Part shown: positions 1 to 9,494 of the stretch, piece by piece
Layout of the letters: each line of letters begins with the position of its first letter
Position numbering within the stretch: the first letter of the stretch is position 1
From: Methylocystis sp.
Lineage (GTDB): Bacteria > Pseudomonadota > Alphaproteobacteria > Rhizobiales > Beijerinckiaceae
Reading direction: 5' to 3'
Assembly (NCBI GenBank): GCA_020252485.1
Contig: JADCCX010000056.1
Coordinates: 29,578 to 93,577 of the forward strand
Length of the DNA stretch: 64,000 bases
The notes under the pieces: model-generated
Databases searched by the model: none
What the model was told of the DNA's origin: nothing
The model's input: only the letters and a program-made list of their open reading frames with translations
Program-made: the position numbers and the translations under genes

Positions 1-12
1 TTGCATCTGAAG

Positions 13-44
13 GGCGCAGTCTCCGCAGGGAGGCTGCGTCTTTT
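13..44 (+). terminator. Rho-independent terminator of an upstream gene
   Basis: A stem of about 12 pairs with two G-T wobbles (arms 13-24 and 29-40, loop GCAG) is followed by TTTT at 41-44. It would end a plus-strand gene lying before the window and separates it from the amidase at 96. Confidence 0.55.
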
Positions 45-95
45 CAGGACTTATCTGCGTGTTCTGCATACACCCTCGGACAGGGTGCCTGCGCC

Positions 96-872
96 ATGGA
101 CGATCTGACGCCGGACACCTCCTGCCCTGCGGGTGTCCAGGCCTCCCCGAACCACGGCGAACGCAAGGACGGCAAGCGGCCGGATAGCGTAGTGCTGCAT
201 TACACGGGCATGGAGGACGCCGCTTCGGCGCTTCGGCAACTCTGCAACCCGGCAGCCGAAGTTTCGGCCCATTATTTCGTTTTCGAGGACGGCCAGATCC
301 TGCAGCTCGTTCCGGAGGAGCGCAGAGCGTGGCATGCCGGCGCCGGCTGCTGGCAGGGCGAACGCGATATGAACTCCGCCTCCATCGGCATTGAGATCGT
401 CAATCCGGGCCATGACCATGGTTATGTGCCGTTTCCAGATCCCCAGATCGAGGCGGTTACGGCTCTGTGCGCCGATATCGTCGCCCGCTGGCGGATCGCG
501 CCGGACCGCGTGATCGCCCATTCCGACATGGCGCCCCGCCGCAAGCGCGATCCCGGCGAGCTGTTCCCGTGGGATCGTCTGGCCGCTGCGGGCGTCGGCC
601 ATTGGGTGAAGCCCCACGCCATCACCAGCGGCAGGTTCTTCCAGCGAGGCGAAGAGGGAATGCCCATCGAGGCGCTGCAGGCGATGCTGGCGCTATATGG
701 CTATGACCTGCCGGTCACGGGCGTTTTTGATGAGATGACCGAATGGAATGTGATGGCCTTCCAGCGCCATTTCCGTCCGGAACGGATTGACGGCATCGCC
801 GACCGCTCGACAATCGAAACCCTCCGCGACCTGTTTGGGTCGCGGAGGATCGATAGAACAGACCAGGCTTAA
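96..872 (+). CDS. N-acetylmuramoyl-L-alanine amidase (AmiD-like, Amidase_2 + PG-binding)
   Basis: This 258-residue protein is a zinc amidase that cuts the bond between N-acetylmuramic acid and L-alanine in peptidoglycan or its recycled fragments. The Amidase_2 fold spans about residues 28-160: the zinc ligands H35 (VLHYTGM), H142 and D152 (AHSDMAPRRKRDPG) are visible, with the conserved WHAG and SIGIEIVNPG segments between them. A peptidoglycan-binding_1 domain follows at about 190-250 (AFQRHF core). No signal peptide is visible at the ATG, so it may act in the cytoplasm on recycled anhydro-muropeptides or be exported by an unrecognised route. Its stop overlaps the stop of the convergent gene at 869 (shared TTAA). 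Confidence 0.88.
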   Translation: MDDLTPDTSCPAGVQASPNHGERKDGKRPDSVVLHYTGMEDAASALRQLCNPAAEVSAHYFVFEDGQILQLVPEERRAWHAGAGCWQGERDMNSASIGIEIVNPGHDHGYVPFPDPQIEAVTALCADIVARWRIAPDRVIAHSDMAPRRKRDPGELFPWDRLAAAGVGHWVKPHAITSGRFFQRGEEGMPIEALQAMLALYGYDLPVTGVFDEMTEWNVMAFQRHFRPERIDGIADRSTIETLRDLFGSRRIDRTDQA

Positions 873-2158
873 TTGATGAGCGTTGGCCTCTTGCTAGTTT
901 GGAAGATGATCGCGCCTGCGAGCTTGGACACAAGCTGCGTGTTGCCATCGTTCAGCGTGCCGCCGACCATGAAATTCGGCCATTGCTTGATTTTGAGCCA
1001 ACCGTCCGCGGGGGGATTTCTCGTATTATCCCCACTATACTGTATTTTATCCGGATCTCCAAAGAAGACAAGCATCTTGTTGCTCTGGTCGATCTTAGCC
1101 GGATTGTCCCATTTGCCGCGCAGGTCGGCGTAGGTGCGCGGCATCTTTGTTGCTGGCGGATAGTCCGGGTTCTTCAGGCTGTTCGAATAGCCTGGCGCGT
1201 GGGCCCCCTGGTCCGTCCACACGACGATGACAGGATGGATCGCATCCAGCGTTTTTTTGCCGCCTTTGACATCAGTGATAACATCACCCACCTTCGCCCA
1301 TGGCGAGTCCATGGCCTCGTTCACGCATTCGAGGCCTGACTCGGGTATATCCCCGCCGCCGTAGACTACTTCTGCATCCACGAATGTCTTGAAGGCGGTA
1401 TTATCGCTCGGAAGAGTGTAAAACGGAGAAAAATTCATCGGAACTTTATCACCGCTGTATTTCCAGTAATCCGGCATAGCAACATCTAAATCTATCTCAA
1501 CAGTGCCCCACCAAACCGACTTTGGTTTCCTTTTTGGATTAGATGTCGGAAGTATGTTTCCGCCATAGTCGCGGAAGAAGATGACACGAACGCGCATGGC
1601 GTCGAAAGCCTCGTTTTTCTTCTTCAGTTCAGCGTTAAGGTTCGCTTCAAGGTTCAGCGCGTTGTTCTTCACCGCGTCGACAGTACTATCCATGGAGTCG
1701 GTGGCATCGATGCACATGACGATGTCGAGCTGGCGAACGTATGGCTTCCCGATGGCGGCCGCCGCCTGGGCCTTAAAGTCGTGTGTGCTTCGCCCGGTGA
1801 TTCCGAAGAAGTACGTCGGGATGAAGGCATCGATTTTCGCGAAGATCTTCGTTTCGTCAGACGATAACGTGAAATCGGACACCTTAACCATCGAACGTTC
1901 TGCTGGGGAGAGCTGAGCTTCAAAGTAAGCCTTGGCAGTGGTGAGCCGGTTGGCGGCCAATTCGTCCGGTTTGGCCGCAGCGAGCACGGCCGAATCGGCC
2001 GCAGCCTGAATGCGTGTCTGGCTGTTGGTCATATTCGAATAATCGACGGCTGCACCCATAGCGGCAGCGATCGGCACCATAGAAAACGCGAACATCAATG
2101 CGACGTTGCCGCGTTGATCGCTTCGAAACTTTTGCAGAATTCCGGACTTCATCCTCAT
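869..2158 (-). CDS. TadG-like membrane-anchored protein with von Willebrand factor A domain
   Basis: The 429-residue product begins with a Tad/Flp pilus-assembly TadG-type N-terminus: a basic stretch, the RGNVALMFA motif and one membrane segment at about residues 19-40, then AADSAVLAAAK. A vWA domain starts near residue 145 (DIVMCIDATDSMD, a DxTxS MIDAS variant, D151/T153/S155). Proteins of this class are inner-membrane anchored and exposed to the periplasm. Some belong to Tad pilus loci, but no tad/cpa gene is nearby, so this is an orphan. The ATG at 2158 is preceded by AGGAG at good spacing. The coding sequence looks richer in A and T than its neighbours, which may reflect transfer. The exact role is unknown. 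Confidence 0.8.
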   Translation of the reverse strand: MRMKSGILQKFRSDQRGNVALMFAFSMVPIAAAMGAAVDYSNMTNSQTRIQAAADSAVLAAAKPDELAANRLTTAKAYFEAQLSPAERSMVKVSDFTLSSDETKIFAKIDAFIPTYFFGITGRSTHDFKAQAAAAIGKPYVRQLDIVMCIDATDSMDSTVDAVKNNALNLEANLNAELKKKNEAFDAMRVRVIFFRDYGGNILPTSNPKRKPKSVWWGTVEIDLDVAMPDYWKYSGDKVPMNFSPFYTLPSDNTAFKTFVDAEVVYGGGDIPESGLECVNEAMDSPWAKVGDVITDVKGGKKTLDAIHPVIVVWTDQGAHAPGYSNSLKNPDYPPATKMPRTYADLRGKWDNPAKIDQSNKMLVFFGDPDKIQYSGDNTRNPPADGWLKIKQWPNFMVGGTLNDGNTQLVSKLAGAIIFQTSKRPTLIN

Positions 2159-2324
2159 CGTTCACTCCTCAGCGTTGAACCTTTGGCAGCGGCAGAGTGG
2201 CACAAAGATGTTCATGAAGTTTGCACGCCTTGGGTGAGTCTTTAGACGTGGCATTTACCCGATGTTAAGGATCGTCCACGCCACGGCAGCCGGGAGCCAT
2301 GGCATTGGAGGCATTGGCCCGGAT

Positions 2325-5300
2325 CTATTCAGCCGCCATCGCGCGATAATCCGCCGGTTCGTAATTGAGGATGGGGGCGAGCCAGCGCTCCGCCTCGGCC
2401 AGGTCCATGCCCTTGCGCAATGCGTAATCCTCCACCTGGTCTCGCTCCACCTTGGCGACGCCGAAGTAATGCGCATCCGGGTGGCCAATGTAGAGCCCCG
2501 AGACGGATGAGCCCGGCCACATGGCGAAACTCCCGGTCAGGCTGACGCCGATCTTGCGATCGGGTTCCAGCAGCTTCCAGAGCGTCGCCTTCTCCGTGTG
2601 GTCAGGCTGCGCCGGATAGCCCGGGGCCGGGCGGATGCCCCGATACTCCTCCATGATCAGGGCTTCCGTCGAAATGCTTTCGTCCTTCGCATAGCCCCAG
2701 TATTCGCGGCGCACCTTCATATGCATGAACTCGGCGAAGGCCTCAGCCAGCCGGTCGGCAAGCGCCTTGGCCATGATCGATGAATAATCGTCATTCCGGC
2801 CTTCGAACTTCTTCGAAATCACATCCTCGCCCAGACCCGCTGTCACCACGAAGCCGCCGATGTAATCGGCCCGGCCTGAGTCCTTCGGCGCCACGAAATC
2901 GCTGAGCGCCGTGTTGGAGCGGCCGTCGCGCCTGGAGAGTTGCTGGCGCAAGCTATGGAAGATTGCGAGTGTTTCTTCGCGGCTCTCGCCTTTGAAGAGG
3001 TGGATATCGTCGCCCACTGCATTGGCGGGCCAGAAGCCGATGACCGCCCTGGCCTGGAACCAGCGCTCGTCGACGATGCGCTTCAGCATGGCCTGCGCAT
3101 CGGCATAGAGCGTGCGGGCTGCTTCGCCCTGCTTCTCGTCCTCGAGGATTTGCGGGAACCGGCCCTTCAGCTCCCAGGTCTGGAAGAAAGGCGTCCAGTC
3201 GATATAGGGCACGAGCTCCTCGAGGCTCTGGGTCGAGATGGTGCGCGTTCCCGTGAAGCTCGGCCGGGCGACGGTGTAATCCGTCCAGTCGATGCGGAAA
3301 GGGTTCTTGCGCGCTTTCTCAAGCGGCAGGCGCTGCTTGTCGCGCTCCGCCCGCGCATGGGCGTCGGCGACCTTGATGTATTCCGCCTTGATCGTTTCGA
3401 TGTAGCTCGCGCGGTTGTCGTCGCTCAAGAGCGAGGAGACGACGCCCACGGCGCGCGACGCATCCGTCACATAAACCGTCTGGCCCTTGTGGTAATTGGG
3501 ATTGATCTTGACGGCGGTGTGCACGCGCGACGTCGTTGCCCCGCCGATCAGGAGCGGGATGGTGAAACCTTCGCGCTCCATTTCGGCCGCCACATGCACC
3601 ATCTCGTCGAGCGAGGGCGTGATCAGCCCGGAGAGGCCGATGATATCGACGCCATGCTTTCTGGCTTCGTCGAGGATGCGCGCGGCGGGCACCATGACGC
3701 CCAGATCAATGACCTCGTAATTGTTGCACTGAAGCACGACGCCCACGATGTTCTTGCCGATATCGTGCACGTCGCCCTTCACCGTCGCCATCAGCACCTT
3801 GCCGGCCGCAGGCTTGTCCGCGAGGCCCGATTCCTCGCGCTCCTTGGCCATGAAAGGCTCAAGATGGGCCACCGATTGTTTCATCACGCGGGCGGATTTG
3901 ACGACCTGCGGCAGGAACATCTTGCCCGCGCCGAAGAGATCGCCGACCACGTTCATGCCGGCCATCAGCGGACCTTCGATGACATGCAGCGGGCGCTCGG
4001 CCATGAGCCGCGCCTCTTCCGTATCGGCGATGATGTATTCGGTGATGCCGTTGACAAGCGCATGCTCCAGCCGCTTGCCGACAGGCCAGGAGCGCCATTC
4101 GATGTTGTCGTTGCGGGCTTCCTGACCGCGGCCATGGGCAGCAAAGCGCGGGGCCGCGTCGAGCAGACGCTCGGTCGCATCCGGACGCCGGTTGAGCACC
4201 ACATCCTCGCAGAGCTCGCGCAATTCCGAATCGAGGTTCTCATAGACTGCGAGCTGGCCGGCATTGACGATGCCCATATCCATGCCAAGCGCGATGGCAT
4301 GATAGAGAAACACCGAATGCATCGCCTCACGCACCGGCTCGTTGCCCCGGAACGAGAAGGAGAGGTTCGAAATGCCGCCCGAGACATGGGCGCCGGGCAG
4401 GTTCGTCTTGATGAACCGCACGGCATTGATGAAATCGACGCCGTAATTGTTGTGCTCCTCGATGCCCGTCGCCACCGCGAAGACATTGGGATCGAAGATG
4501 ATGTCTTCCGGCGGAAATCCGACCTCCTCGGTCAGGATTTTATACGCTCGGGCGCAGATCTCGCTCTTGCGCTCGAAGGTGTCGGCCTGGCCCTTTTCAT
4601 CGAAGGCCATCACGACGACAGCCGCGCCGTACTGGCGGCACTTCCTTGCCTCGGCGATGAATTTTTCCTCGCCCTCCTTCATGGAGATCGAGTTGACGAT
4701 AGCCTTGCCCTGCACGCATTTCAGGCCCGCCTCAATCACGTGGAACTTCGACGAATCGACCATGATCGGCACGCGCGAGATATCGGGTTCGGCGGCGATC
4801 AGATTGAGGAACGTCGTCATCGCCTTTTCGGAATCGAGAAGGCCTTCGTCCATGTTGACATCGATCACCTGGGCGCCGTTCTGCACCTGGTCTCGCGCCA
4901 CATCGAGCGCCTCGGCGTATTTGTCTTCCTTTATCAGCTTGCGGAACTTCGCCGAGCCGGTGACATTCGTCCGCTCGCCGACGTTGACGAAGCGGATGTT
5001 GTCGCTGAGCGTGAAGGGCTCAAGCCCGGAGAGCTTCATGAATTGGGGCACTTCGGGGATTGGCCGGGGGGCCTTGCCCTTCACGGCTGCCGCGATGGCG
5101 CGGATATGCGCGGGCGTTGAGCCGCAGCAGCCGCCGACGATGTTGACGAGGCCGGCATCGGCGAATTCCGCAATCAGCGAGGCCATGTATTCCGGGCTCT
5201 CGTCATACATGCCGAATTCGTTGGGCAAACCCGCGTTCGGATAGGCGCAGACAAAGGTGTCCGCCGCCCGCGACAATTCCGCGAGATGCGCGCGCATCTC

Positions 5301-6077
5301 CCGCGCTCCCAGCGCGCAGTTGAGGCCGATAGTGAGCGGATTGGCATGGCGCACCGAGTGCCAGAAGGCGGATGGCGTCTGGCCTGACAGGGTGCGGCCC
5401 GATAGGTCCGTGATTGTGCCCGAGATCATGATCGGCAGATCGACGCCATTCGCCTCGAACTGCTCGAAACAGGCGACGATGGCCGCCTTGGCGTTCAGCG
5501 TGTCGAAGATCGTTTCGATCAGGATCAGCTCGGCTCCGCCGTCAATGAGGCCATCGATCTGTTCAGCATAGGAGGCCTTCACCTCGTCGAAGGTGACGGC
5601 CCGGTAGCCGGGGTTGTTCACATCGGGCGAGATCGAGAGCGTGCGGTTCGTGGGGCCGATGGCGCCGGCGACGTAGCGGCGCTTGCCATCCTGCCTTTCG
5701 GCTTCGGCGGCGGCCTCGCGGGCGAGCTTCGCGCCTTCGTAGTTCAGCTCATAAGCGAGCGTCTCCATATGGTAGTCGGCCTGGGCTATGCTCGTGGAGG
5801 AGAAAGTGTTCGTCTCCACGATATCCGAGCCCGCCAGGAAGTAGTCGAGATGGATGGCGCGGATCGCATCCGGCTGCGTCAGGATCAGGAGGTCGTTGTT
5901 GCCCTTGAGGTCATGGTTCCAGCCCTTGAAGCGCTCGCCGCGGAAATCGGCTTCCGAAAACTTCCGGTCCTGGATCTCGGTGCCCATGGCGCCGTCGAGG
6001 ATCAGAATCCGCTCCCTCGCCGCCGAAGTCAGGGCGGCGCGGATTTCGGCGCCATTGGCGTGGTTGTGCTTGGACAT
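2325..6077 (-). CDS. metH: Cobalamin-dependent methionine synthase
   Basis: MetH transfers the methyl group of 5-methyltetrahydrofolate to homocysteine through methylcobalamin in the cytoplasm, giving methionine. At 1250 residues it has the full four-module length. In order: the homocysteine-binding barrel ([10 protein letters not shown] near the N-terminus, then NCALGAREM and the zinc-cysteine pair VGGCCGS), the pterin-binding barrel ([23 protein letters not shown]), the cobalamin cap and Rossmann module with the axial histidine in [10 protein letters not shown], and the C-terminal S-adenosylmethionine-binding reactivation domain ([12 protein letters not shown]). It lies 46 bp downstream of metF on the same strand, so the two steps from methylenetetrahydrofolate to methionine are probably co-transcribed. 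I see no cobalamin riboswitch in front of it. Confidence 0.97.
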   Translation of the reverse strand: MSKHNHANGAEIRAALTSAARERILILDGAMGTEIQDRKFSEADFRGERFKGWNHDLKGNNDLLILTQPDAIRAIHLDYFLAGSDIVETNTFSSTSIAQADYHMETLAYELNYEGAKLAREAAAEAERQDGKRRYVAGAIGPTNRTLSISPDVNNPGYRAVTFDEVKASYAEQIDGLIDGGAELILIETIFDTLNAKAAIVACFEQFEANGVDLPIMISGTITDLSGRTLSGQTPSAFWHSVRHANPLTIGLNCALGAREMRAHLAELSRAADTFVCAYPNAGLPNEFGMYDESPEYMASLIAEFADAGLVNIVGGCCGSTPAHIRAIAAAVKGKAPRPIPEVPQFMKLSGLEPFTLSDNIRFVNVGERTNVTGSAKFRKLIKEDKYAEALDVARDQVQNGAQVIDVNMDEGLLDSEKAMTTFLNLIAAEPDISRVPIMVDSSKFHVIEAGLKCVQGKAIVNSISMKEGEEKFIAEARKCRQYGAAVVVMAFDEKGQADTFERKSEICARAYKILTEEVGFPPEDIIFDPNVFAVATGIEEHNNYGVDFINAVRFIKTNLPGAHVSGGISNLSFSFRGNEPVREAMHSVFLYHAIALGMDMGIVNAGQLAVYENLDSELRELCEDVVLNRRPDATERLLDAAPRFAAHGRGQEARNDNIEWRSWPVGKRLEHALVNGITEYIIADTEEARLMAERPLHVIEGPLMAGMNVVGDLFGAGKMFLPQVVKSARVMKQSVAHLEPFMAKEREESGLADKPAAGKVLMATVKGDVHDIGKNIVGVVLQCNNYEVIDLGVMVPAARILDEARKHGVDIIGLSGLITPSLDEMVHVAAEMEREGFTIPLLIGGATTSRVHTAVKINPNYHKGQTVYVTDASRAVGVVSSLLSDDNRASYIETIKAEYIKVADAHARAERDKQRLPLEKARKNPFRIDWTDYTVARPSFTGTRTISTQSLEELVPYIDWTPFFQTWELKGRFPQILEDEKQGEAARTLYADAQAMLKRIVDERWFQARAVIGFWPANAVGDDIHLFKGESREETLAIFHSLRQQLSRRDGRSNTALSDFVAPKDSGRADYIGGFVVTAGLGEDVISKKFEGRNDDYSSIMAKALADRLAEAFAEFMHMKVRREYWGYAKDESISTEALIMEEYRGIRPAPGYPAQPDHTEKATLWKLLEPDRKIGVSLTGSFAMWPGSSVSGLYIGHPDAHYFGVAKVERDQVEDYALRKGMDLAEAERWLAPILNYEPADYRAMAAE

Positions 6078-6123
6078 TGAACGCTCCTAGACACCCGTCT
6101 CCCGGCAAGCGGGAGCGGGGCCA

Positions 6124-7041
6124 CTATGCCGCCACGGCCTTCGCGGGCTGTTCGCCCTTGATGCCGACGAGATGGCAGATCGCGTAAACGAGATCGGCCT
6201 TGTTCATCGTGTAAAAATGCAGATCGGTGACGCCCCGGTCGATCAGGTCGGTCACCTGCTCGGCGGCGACGGCCGCCGAGATCAGCTTGCGGGTGGCCGG
6301 ATCATCATCCAGCCCCTCGAAACGGTCCGCCAGCCATTGCGGCACATGCGTGCCGCAGCGGGCTGCAAAACTCGCCGCCTGCCGGAAGTTCATCACCGGG
6401 ATGATGCCGGGCAGGATGGGGATGTTGATGCCAGCTGCCTGCACCTTGTCCAGGTAGCGGAAATAGAAGTCGTTCTCGAAGAAAAACTGCGTGATGGCGC
6501 GTGTCGCGCCGGCATCCACCTTGCGCTTGAGCACGTCGATGTCGTCATCGACGCTGGCGCTGTCGGGATGCTTTTCCGGATAGGCCGACACCGAAATGTC
6601 GAAATCGCCGATCGCCTTGATCCCGGCGATCAGGTCCGGCGTGTAGGCATAACCGCCCGGATGCGGCTCGTAGCGGGTGCCAGCGCCCGTCTGCGGGTCG
6701 CCGCGCAGCGCCACAATATGGCGCACACCAGCGGACCAGTAATCGCGGATGACGCCGTCGATCTCGTCGCGCGTTGCGGCGACGCAGGTCAGATGCGCCG
6801 CGGGCTTCAGCCGCGTCTCCTTCACGATCTTCGCAACCGTGTTGTGCGTGCGCTCGCGGGTGGAGCCGCCAGCGCCATAGGTGACCGAGACGAAGGAGGG
6901 GCCAAGCGGCGCGAGGCGGTCGATCGATTCCCAGAGATTCTTCTCCATCTCCTCGGTCTTCGGCGGGAAGAATTCGAAGGAGACCTTGAGCTTCGAGCGC
7001 GTCGAGGCGCCGCGGCTCTTGCGGAAAGGCGTGAGGACCAT
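6124..7041 (-). CDS. metF: 5,10-methylenetetrahydrofolate reductase
   Basis: MetF is the FAD enzyme that reduces 5,10-methylenetetrahydrofolate to 5-methyltetrahydrofolate, the methyl donor for the downstream MetH. The 305-residue length is typical. Family signatures seen are VSFEFFPPK near residue 22, FVSVTYGAGGSTRERT, HLTCVAATRDEI, the folate-loop region VALRGDPQ, and FFFENDFYFRYLD. The start ATG at 7041-7039 lies one base after the stop of the preceding regulator gene (TAA at 7045-7043), so translation of the two is probably coupled. The position between an ArsR-type regulator and metH supports a single methionine-cycle operon. Confidence 0.96.
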   Translation of the reverse strand: MVLTPFRKSRGASTRSKLKVSFEFFPPKTEEMEKNLWESIDRLAPLGPSFVSVTYGAGGSTRERTHNTVAKIVKETRLKPAAHLTCVAATRDEIDGVIRDYWSAGVRHIVALRGDPQTGAGTRYEPHPGGYAYTPDLIAGIKAIGDFDISVSAYPEKHPDSASVDDDIDVLKRKVDAGATRAITQFFFENDFYFRYLDKVQAAGINIPILPGIIPVMNFRQAASFAARCGTHVPQWLADRFEGLDDDPATRKLISAAVAAEQVTDLIDRGVTDLHFYTMNKADLVYAICHLVGIKGEQPAKAVAA

Positions 7042-7042
7042 G

Positions 7043-8065
7043 TTACGCCACCTCTCTCATGGATGGTTGAGGAATGCGGTTCGCATCATCGAGCAGGCGC
7101 GCATCGCGGGCCTGCCAGATCGTGACCGTCAGTTTTGTTGATTTGTCCGCACCGACATTGCTGCTTGAGGCGTCGGTGAGGCCTGCATCGCTGAGCGCGT
7201 CGCAGATTTCCTGTGCGGTGAAGCCAAGCCGGCGATGGGCGTGGTCCGTCCGCAGGAACTCGACATCATGCGGGGCGAAATCGACCACCAGAAGCCTGCC
7301 TCCCGGCCTGAGGGCCCGGCAGGCCTCGCGGATCGCCCGGGCCGGATCGTCGAGGTAATGCAGCACCTGATGGATGACGATGACGTCGTAGCCGTCCCGC
7401 TCAACGGGGAGGGCGTAGATATCGCCATGGCGGAGCTGTGCATTCTTGAGGCCGGCCCGCTCGATGTTGGAGCGGGCGACGGCGAGCATGGCCGCGCTGG
7501 AATCGACGCCAACGGCGCGCTCCGCCCGCCCCGCCAGCAGCGAGAGCATGCGGCCCGTACCTGTGCCGAGATCGAGCACGGCGCGGAAGGGTCCGGATCC
7601 GATCGCCTTGAGAAGCGCCGCCTCGACTTCCGTCTCCGCCACATGCAGGGCGCGCAACTGGTCCCAGTCGCCGGCGTGGCGGGCAAAATAGCCATCGGCC
7701 ACCCGCGCCCGCTCGGAGCGAACTTCCGTCAGGCGGGTCCGGTCGGCGACGAGCGTGGCGTCGGTCGGGTCAAGTGCTGCCAGCGCGTCGCGGACAAAGC
7801 GGGCGGGATCCCCGTCCTGCAGGCGGAAGAAGGCCCAGGCGCCTTCCCGATGCCGCTCGACAATGCCGGCATCGACCAGGAGCTTGAGGTGACGCGAGAC
7901 GCGGGGCTGAGATTGCCCCAGAATGGTGGTTAGTTCGGTCACCGTCAGTTCGGCCTCGGCGAGCAAAGCCGCCAGCCGCAGGCGCGTCGGTTCGCCGAGC
8001 GCCTCCAGCGCTGCGAGAGAGCGCCTGAAGCTGAGCTTTCCGATCCGGCTGGGGTTCACGGCCAT
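7043..8065 (-). CDS. ArsR-family regulator fused to a class I SAM-dependent methyltransferase domain (SahR-like)
   Basis: The product (340 residues from the preferred start) joins two domains. An ArsR winged helix covers about residues 10-90 (ALGEPTRLRLAALL, recognition helix QSQPRVSRHLKLL). A Rossmann methyltransferase domain follows from about 165 (motif I VLDLGTGTGRM, acidic end of strand 2 VGVDSS). As I recall, ArsR proteins of the SahR group sense S-adenosylhomocysteine and repress methionine-cycle genes in Proteobacteria. Leading a metF-metH operon fits that role, but the ligand and any catalysis are inferred. A longer frame begins at 8083, but that ATG touches the 18-bp palindrome. The ATG at 8065 has AAGAGG six bases upstream and is preferred. 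Confidence 0.85.
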   Translation of the reverse strand: MAVNPSRIGKLSFRRSLAALEALGEPTRLRLAALLAEAELTVTELTTILGQSQPRVSRHLKLLVDAGIVERHREGAWAFFRLQDGDPARFVRDALAALDPTDATLVADRTRLTEVRSERARVADGYFARHAGDWDQLRALHVAETEVEAALLKAIGSGPFRAVLDLGTGTGRMLSLLAGRAERAVGVDSSAAMLAVARSNIERAGLKNAQLRHGDIYALPVERDGYDVIVIHQVLHYLDDPARAIREACRALRPGGRLLVVDFAPHDVEFLRTDHAHRRLGFTAQEICDALSDAGLTDASSSNVGADKSTKLTVTIWQARDARLLDDANRIPQPSMREVA

Positions 8066-8082
8066 CGATTGCCTCTTCAGCA

Positions 8083-8100
8083 TATAAAGATATCTTTATA
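8083..8100. promoter_or_regulatory. Perfect 18-bp palindrome, likely operator of the methionine operon
   Basis: TATAAAGATATCTTTATA is an exact palindrome in otherwise GC-rich DNA. It lies 17-35 bases upstream of the preferred start of the ArsR-methyltransferase gene. ArsR dimers usually bind AT-rich dyads of this size, and the TATAAAG half could also serve as a -10 element. The inferred role is autorepression of regulator-metF-metH. Confidence 0.7.
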
Positions 8101-8184
8101 CGCAAAACGGCATGAGCGCAATCCCGGTAAGGCCCGCGAAGCGAGGCGAAATCCGCTTCCGGAGAAACCGGCCTGGCGGGTCGA

Positions 8185-9372
8185 TCAGCCGAAGGACCGC
8201 GGCGCGGGACTGATCACCTGGGCCGTCCGGTTGTTGACCTGGAGCACGGCCAAGGCCCGCTCATTGGTGCCATCCGGCCGGAACCGGAAAACGCCGTCCT
8301 GGCCGGCGAAGCCGGAGCTGTTGGTGAGGGTTTGCGCGGAGAACCGGTTGGCGCCCTGCGTCTTGACCAGCGCGGCGGCGAGCGCCACGGCGTCGTAGCC
8401 GATGGTCGCAGTCCGCGTCGGGCTGCTGTTGAAGCGGGTGCGATAGCGCTCGGCGAAGGAATTGTAGCCGGCGGCATCGGGCGCCGCGAACCAGCCGCCT
8501 TGCAGGGCGGGCTTCTGCAGCACGCTCGCATCGTTCCAGACGCCGGTGCCCAGCATCTGGACATTGCGGATGCCGGCTGCGGCGATTGCATCCGCCGTTC
8601 TCATCATCTCGGCTGTCAGGTCCGTGGAGAGCAGGCAATCGACACCGGAAATCTGCCCGGCCAGCGCCTTCGCCGCTTCGCCGGCCCGGCCCGGCGCATA
8701 GCGCTGGATCGGCCCCTCGGTCAGGCGCTGACTGGCGATCTGCTGCTGCAGCTCCGCCGCCACGACATTGCCGAAAGCGCCTTCCGGCAGCAATGCCGCA
8801 ACGGACTTCTTGCCTCGGCTGGCGGCGAAGCCGACAACCCGTGTGACATCGGATTGCGGCGTGAAGCTCAACAGGAAGACGCCCGGCTGCGCCACGCTCA
8901 CATCGCTCGAAAAAGCGATCATCGGACGCCCGGCGGCCTTGGCGACAGGCGCGGCCGCCACCACCGATGGCGCGGTGAACGGCCCGAGGATCAATTCGGC
9001 GCCCTCGGCGATCGCCTGCTGGACCATATCCCGCGCCATATTCGCTTCACCCGCATCATCTTTCACGAGCACGGTGATATCGGGATTGTCGAATTCACTC
9101 ATGGCGAGGTCCGCCGCATTGCGGATCGAGGCGGCGGCCATGCCGACGCCGCCCGGGGCCGAAAGGGGCAGAATGAGGCCGACGCGCACGCTGCCGGTGC
9201 CGATCGTGTTGCCGGACCCCGCCATCGGCTGACCGGATGGCAGGGGATCGAGCCCGCCGCCGCCGCCGCAGGCCGCCGCCATAAGGGCGGCGCCGAGGCT
9301 GCCGCCATACCCCAGAACGGATCGGCGCGAGATGCCCCGCGAGAATGATGGAAAACGGGTTTGTTCAGTCAC
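8185..9372 (-). CDS. Penicillin-binding protein activator, lipoprotein with periplasmic-binding fold (LpoA-like)
   Basis: The 395-residue protein has the Leu/Ile/Val-binding (Peripla_BP_6) fold used by the LpoA C-terminal domain and amino-acid binding proteins. The N-terminus carries a twin-arginine-like SRRSVLG (about 15-21), a hydrophobic stretch and a lipobox-like MAAAC, making C35 the probable lipidated residue, followed by a glycine run. The mature domain starts near residue 60 (SVRVGLILPLSAPGG). In many alphaproteobacteria this gene sits divergent from rsmI-yraN-gshB, as here, and is annotated as a penicillin-binding protein activator. An amino-acid-binding role cannot be excluded, but no transporter genes are adjacent. 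Confidence 0.8.
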   Translation of the reverse strand: MTEQTRFPSFSRGISRRSVLGYGGSLGAALMAAACGGGGGLDPLPSGQPMAGSGNTIGTGSVRVGLILPLSAPGGVGMAAASIRNAADLAMSEFDNPDITVLVKDDAGEANMARDMVQQAIAEGAELILGPFTAPSVVAAAPVAKAAGRPMIAFSSDVSVAQPGVFLLSFTPQSDVTRVVGFAASRGKKSVAALLPEGAFGNVVAAELQQQIASQRLTEGPIQRYAPGRAGEAAKALAGQISGVDCLLSTDLTAEMMRTADAIAAAGIRNVQMLGTGVWNDASVLQKPALQGGWFAAPDAAGYNSFAERYRTRFNSSPTRTATIGYDAVALAAALVKTQGANRFSAQTLTNSSGFAGQDGVFRFRPDGTNERALAVLQVNNRTAQVISPAPRSFG

Positions 9373-9494
9373 AGTAAGCCTCGAAAATCCGATCTCTTAA
9401 CCCACATTAACTTATTTCGGTTAAAACCCGAAAACAAACCACCGCTAACGGTTAATTCTGGCGCGAAAGGCGGCCGGGGCGCTATGAACGGCCC

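Noticed and set aside
2940..5120. A 726-codon open frame opposite metH
   Set aside because: It mirrors metH codons in GC-rich DNA; MetH is complete with all motifs, and the antisense product is rich in His, Arg and Asp with no recognisable domain.
6078..6123. A riboswitch in front of metH
   Set aside because: The metF-metH gap is only 46 bp, too short for a cobalamin or SAM riboswitch.
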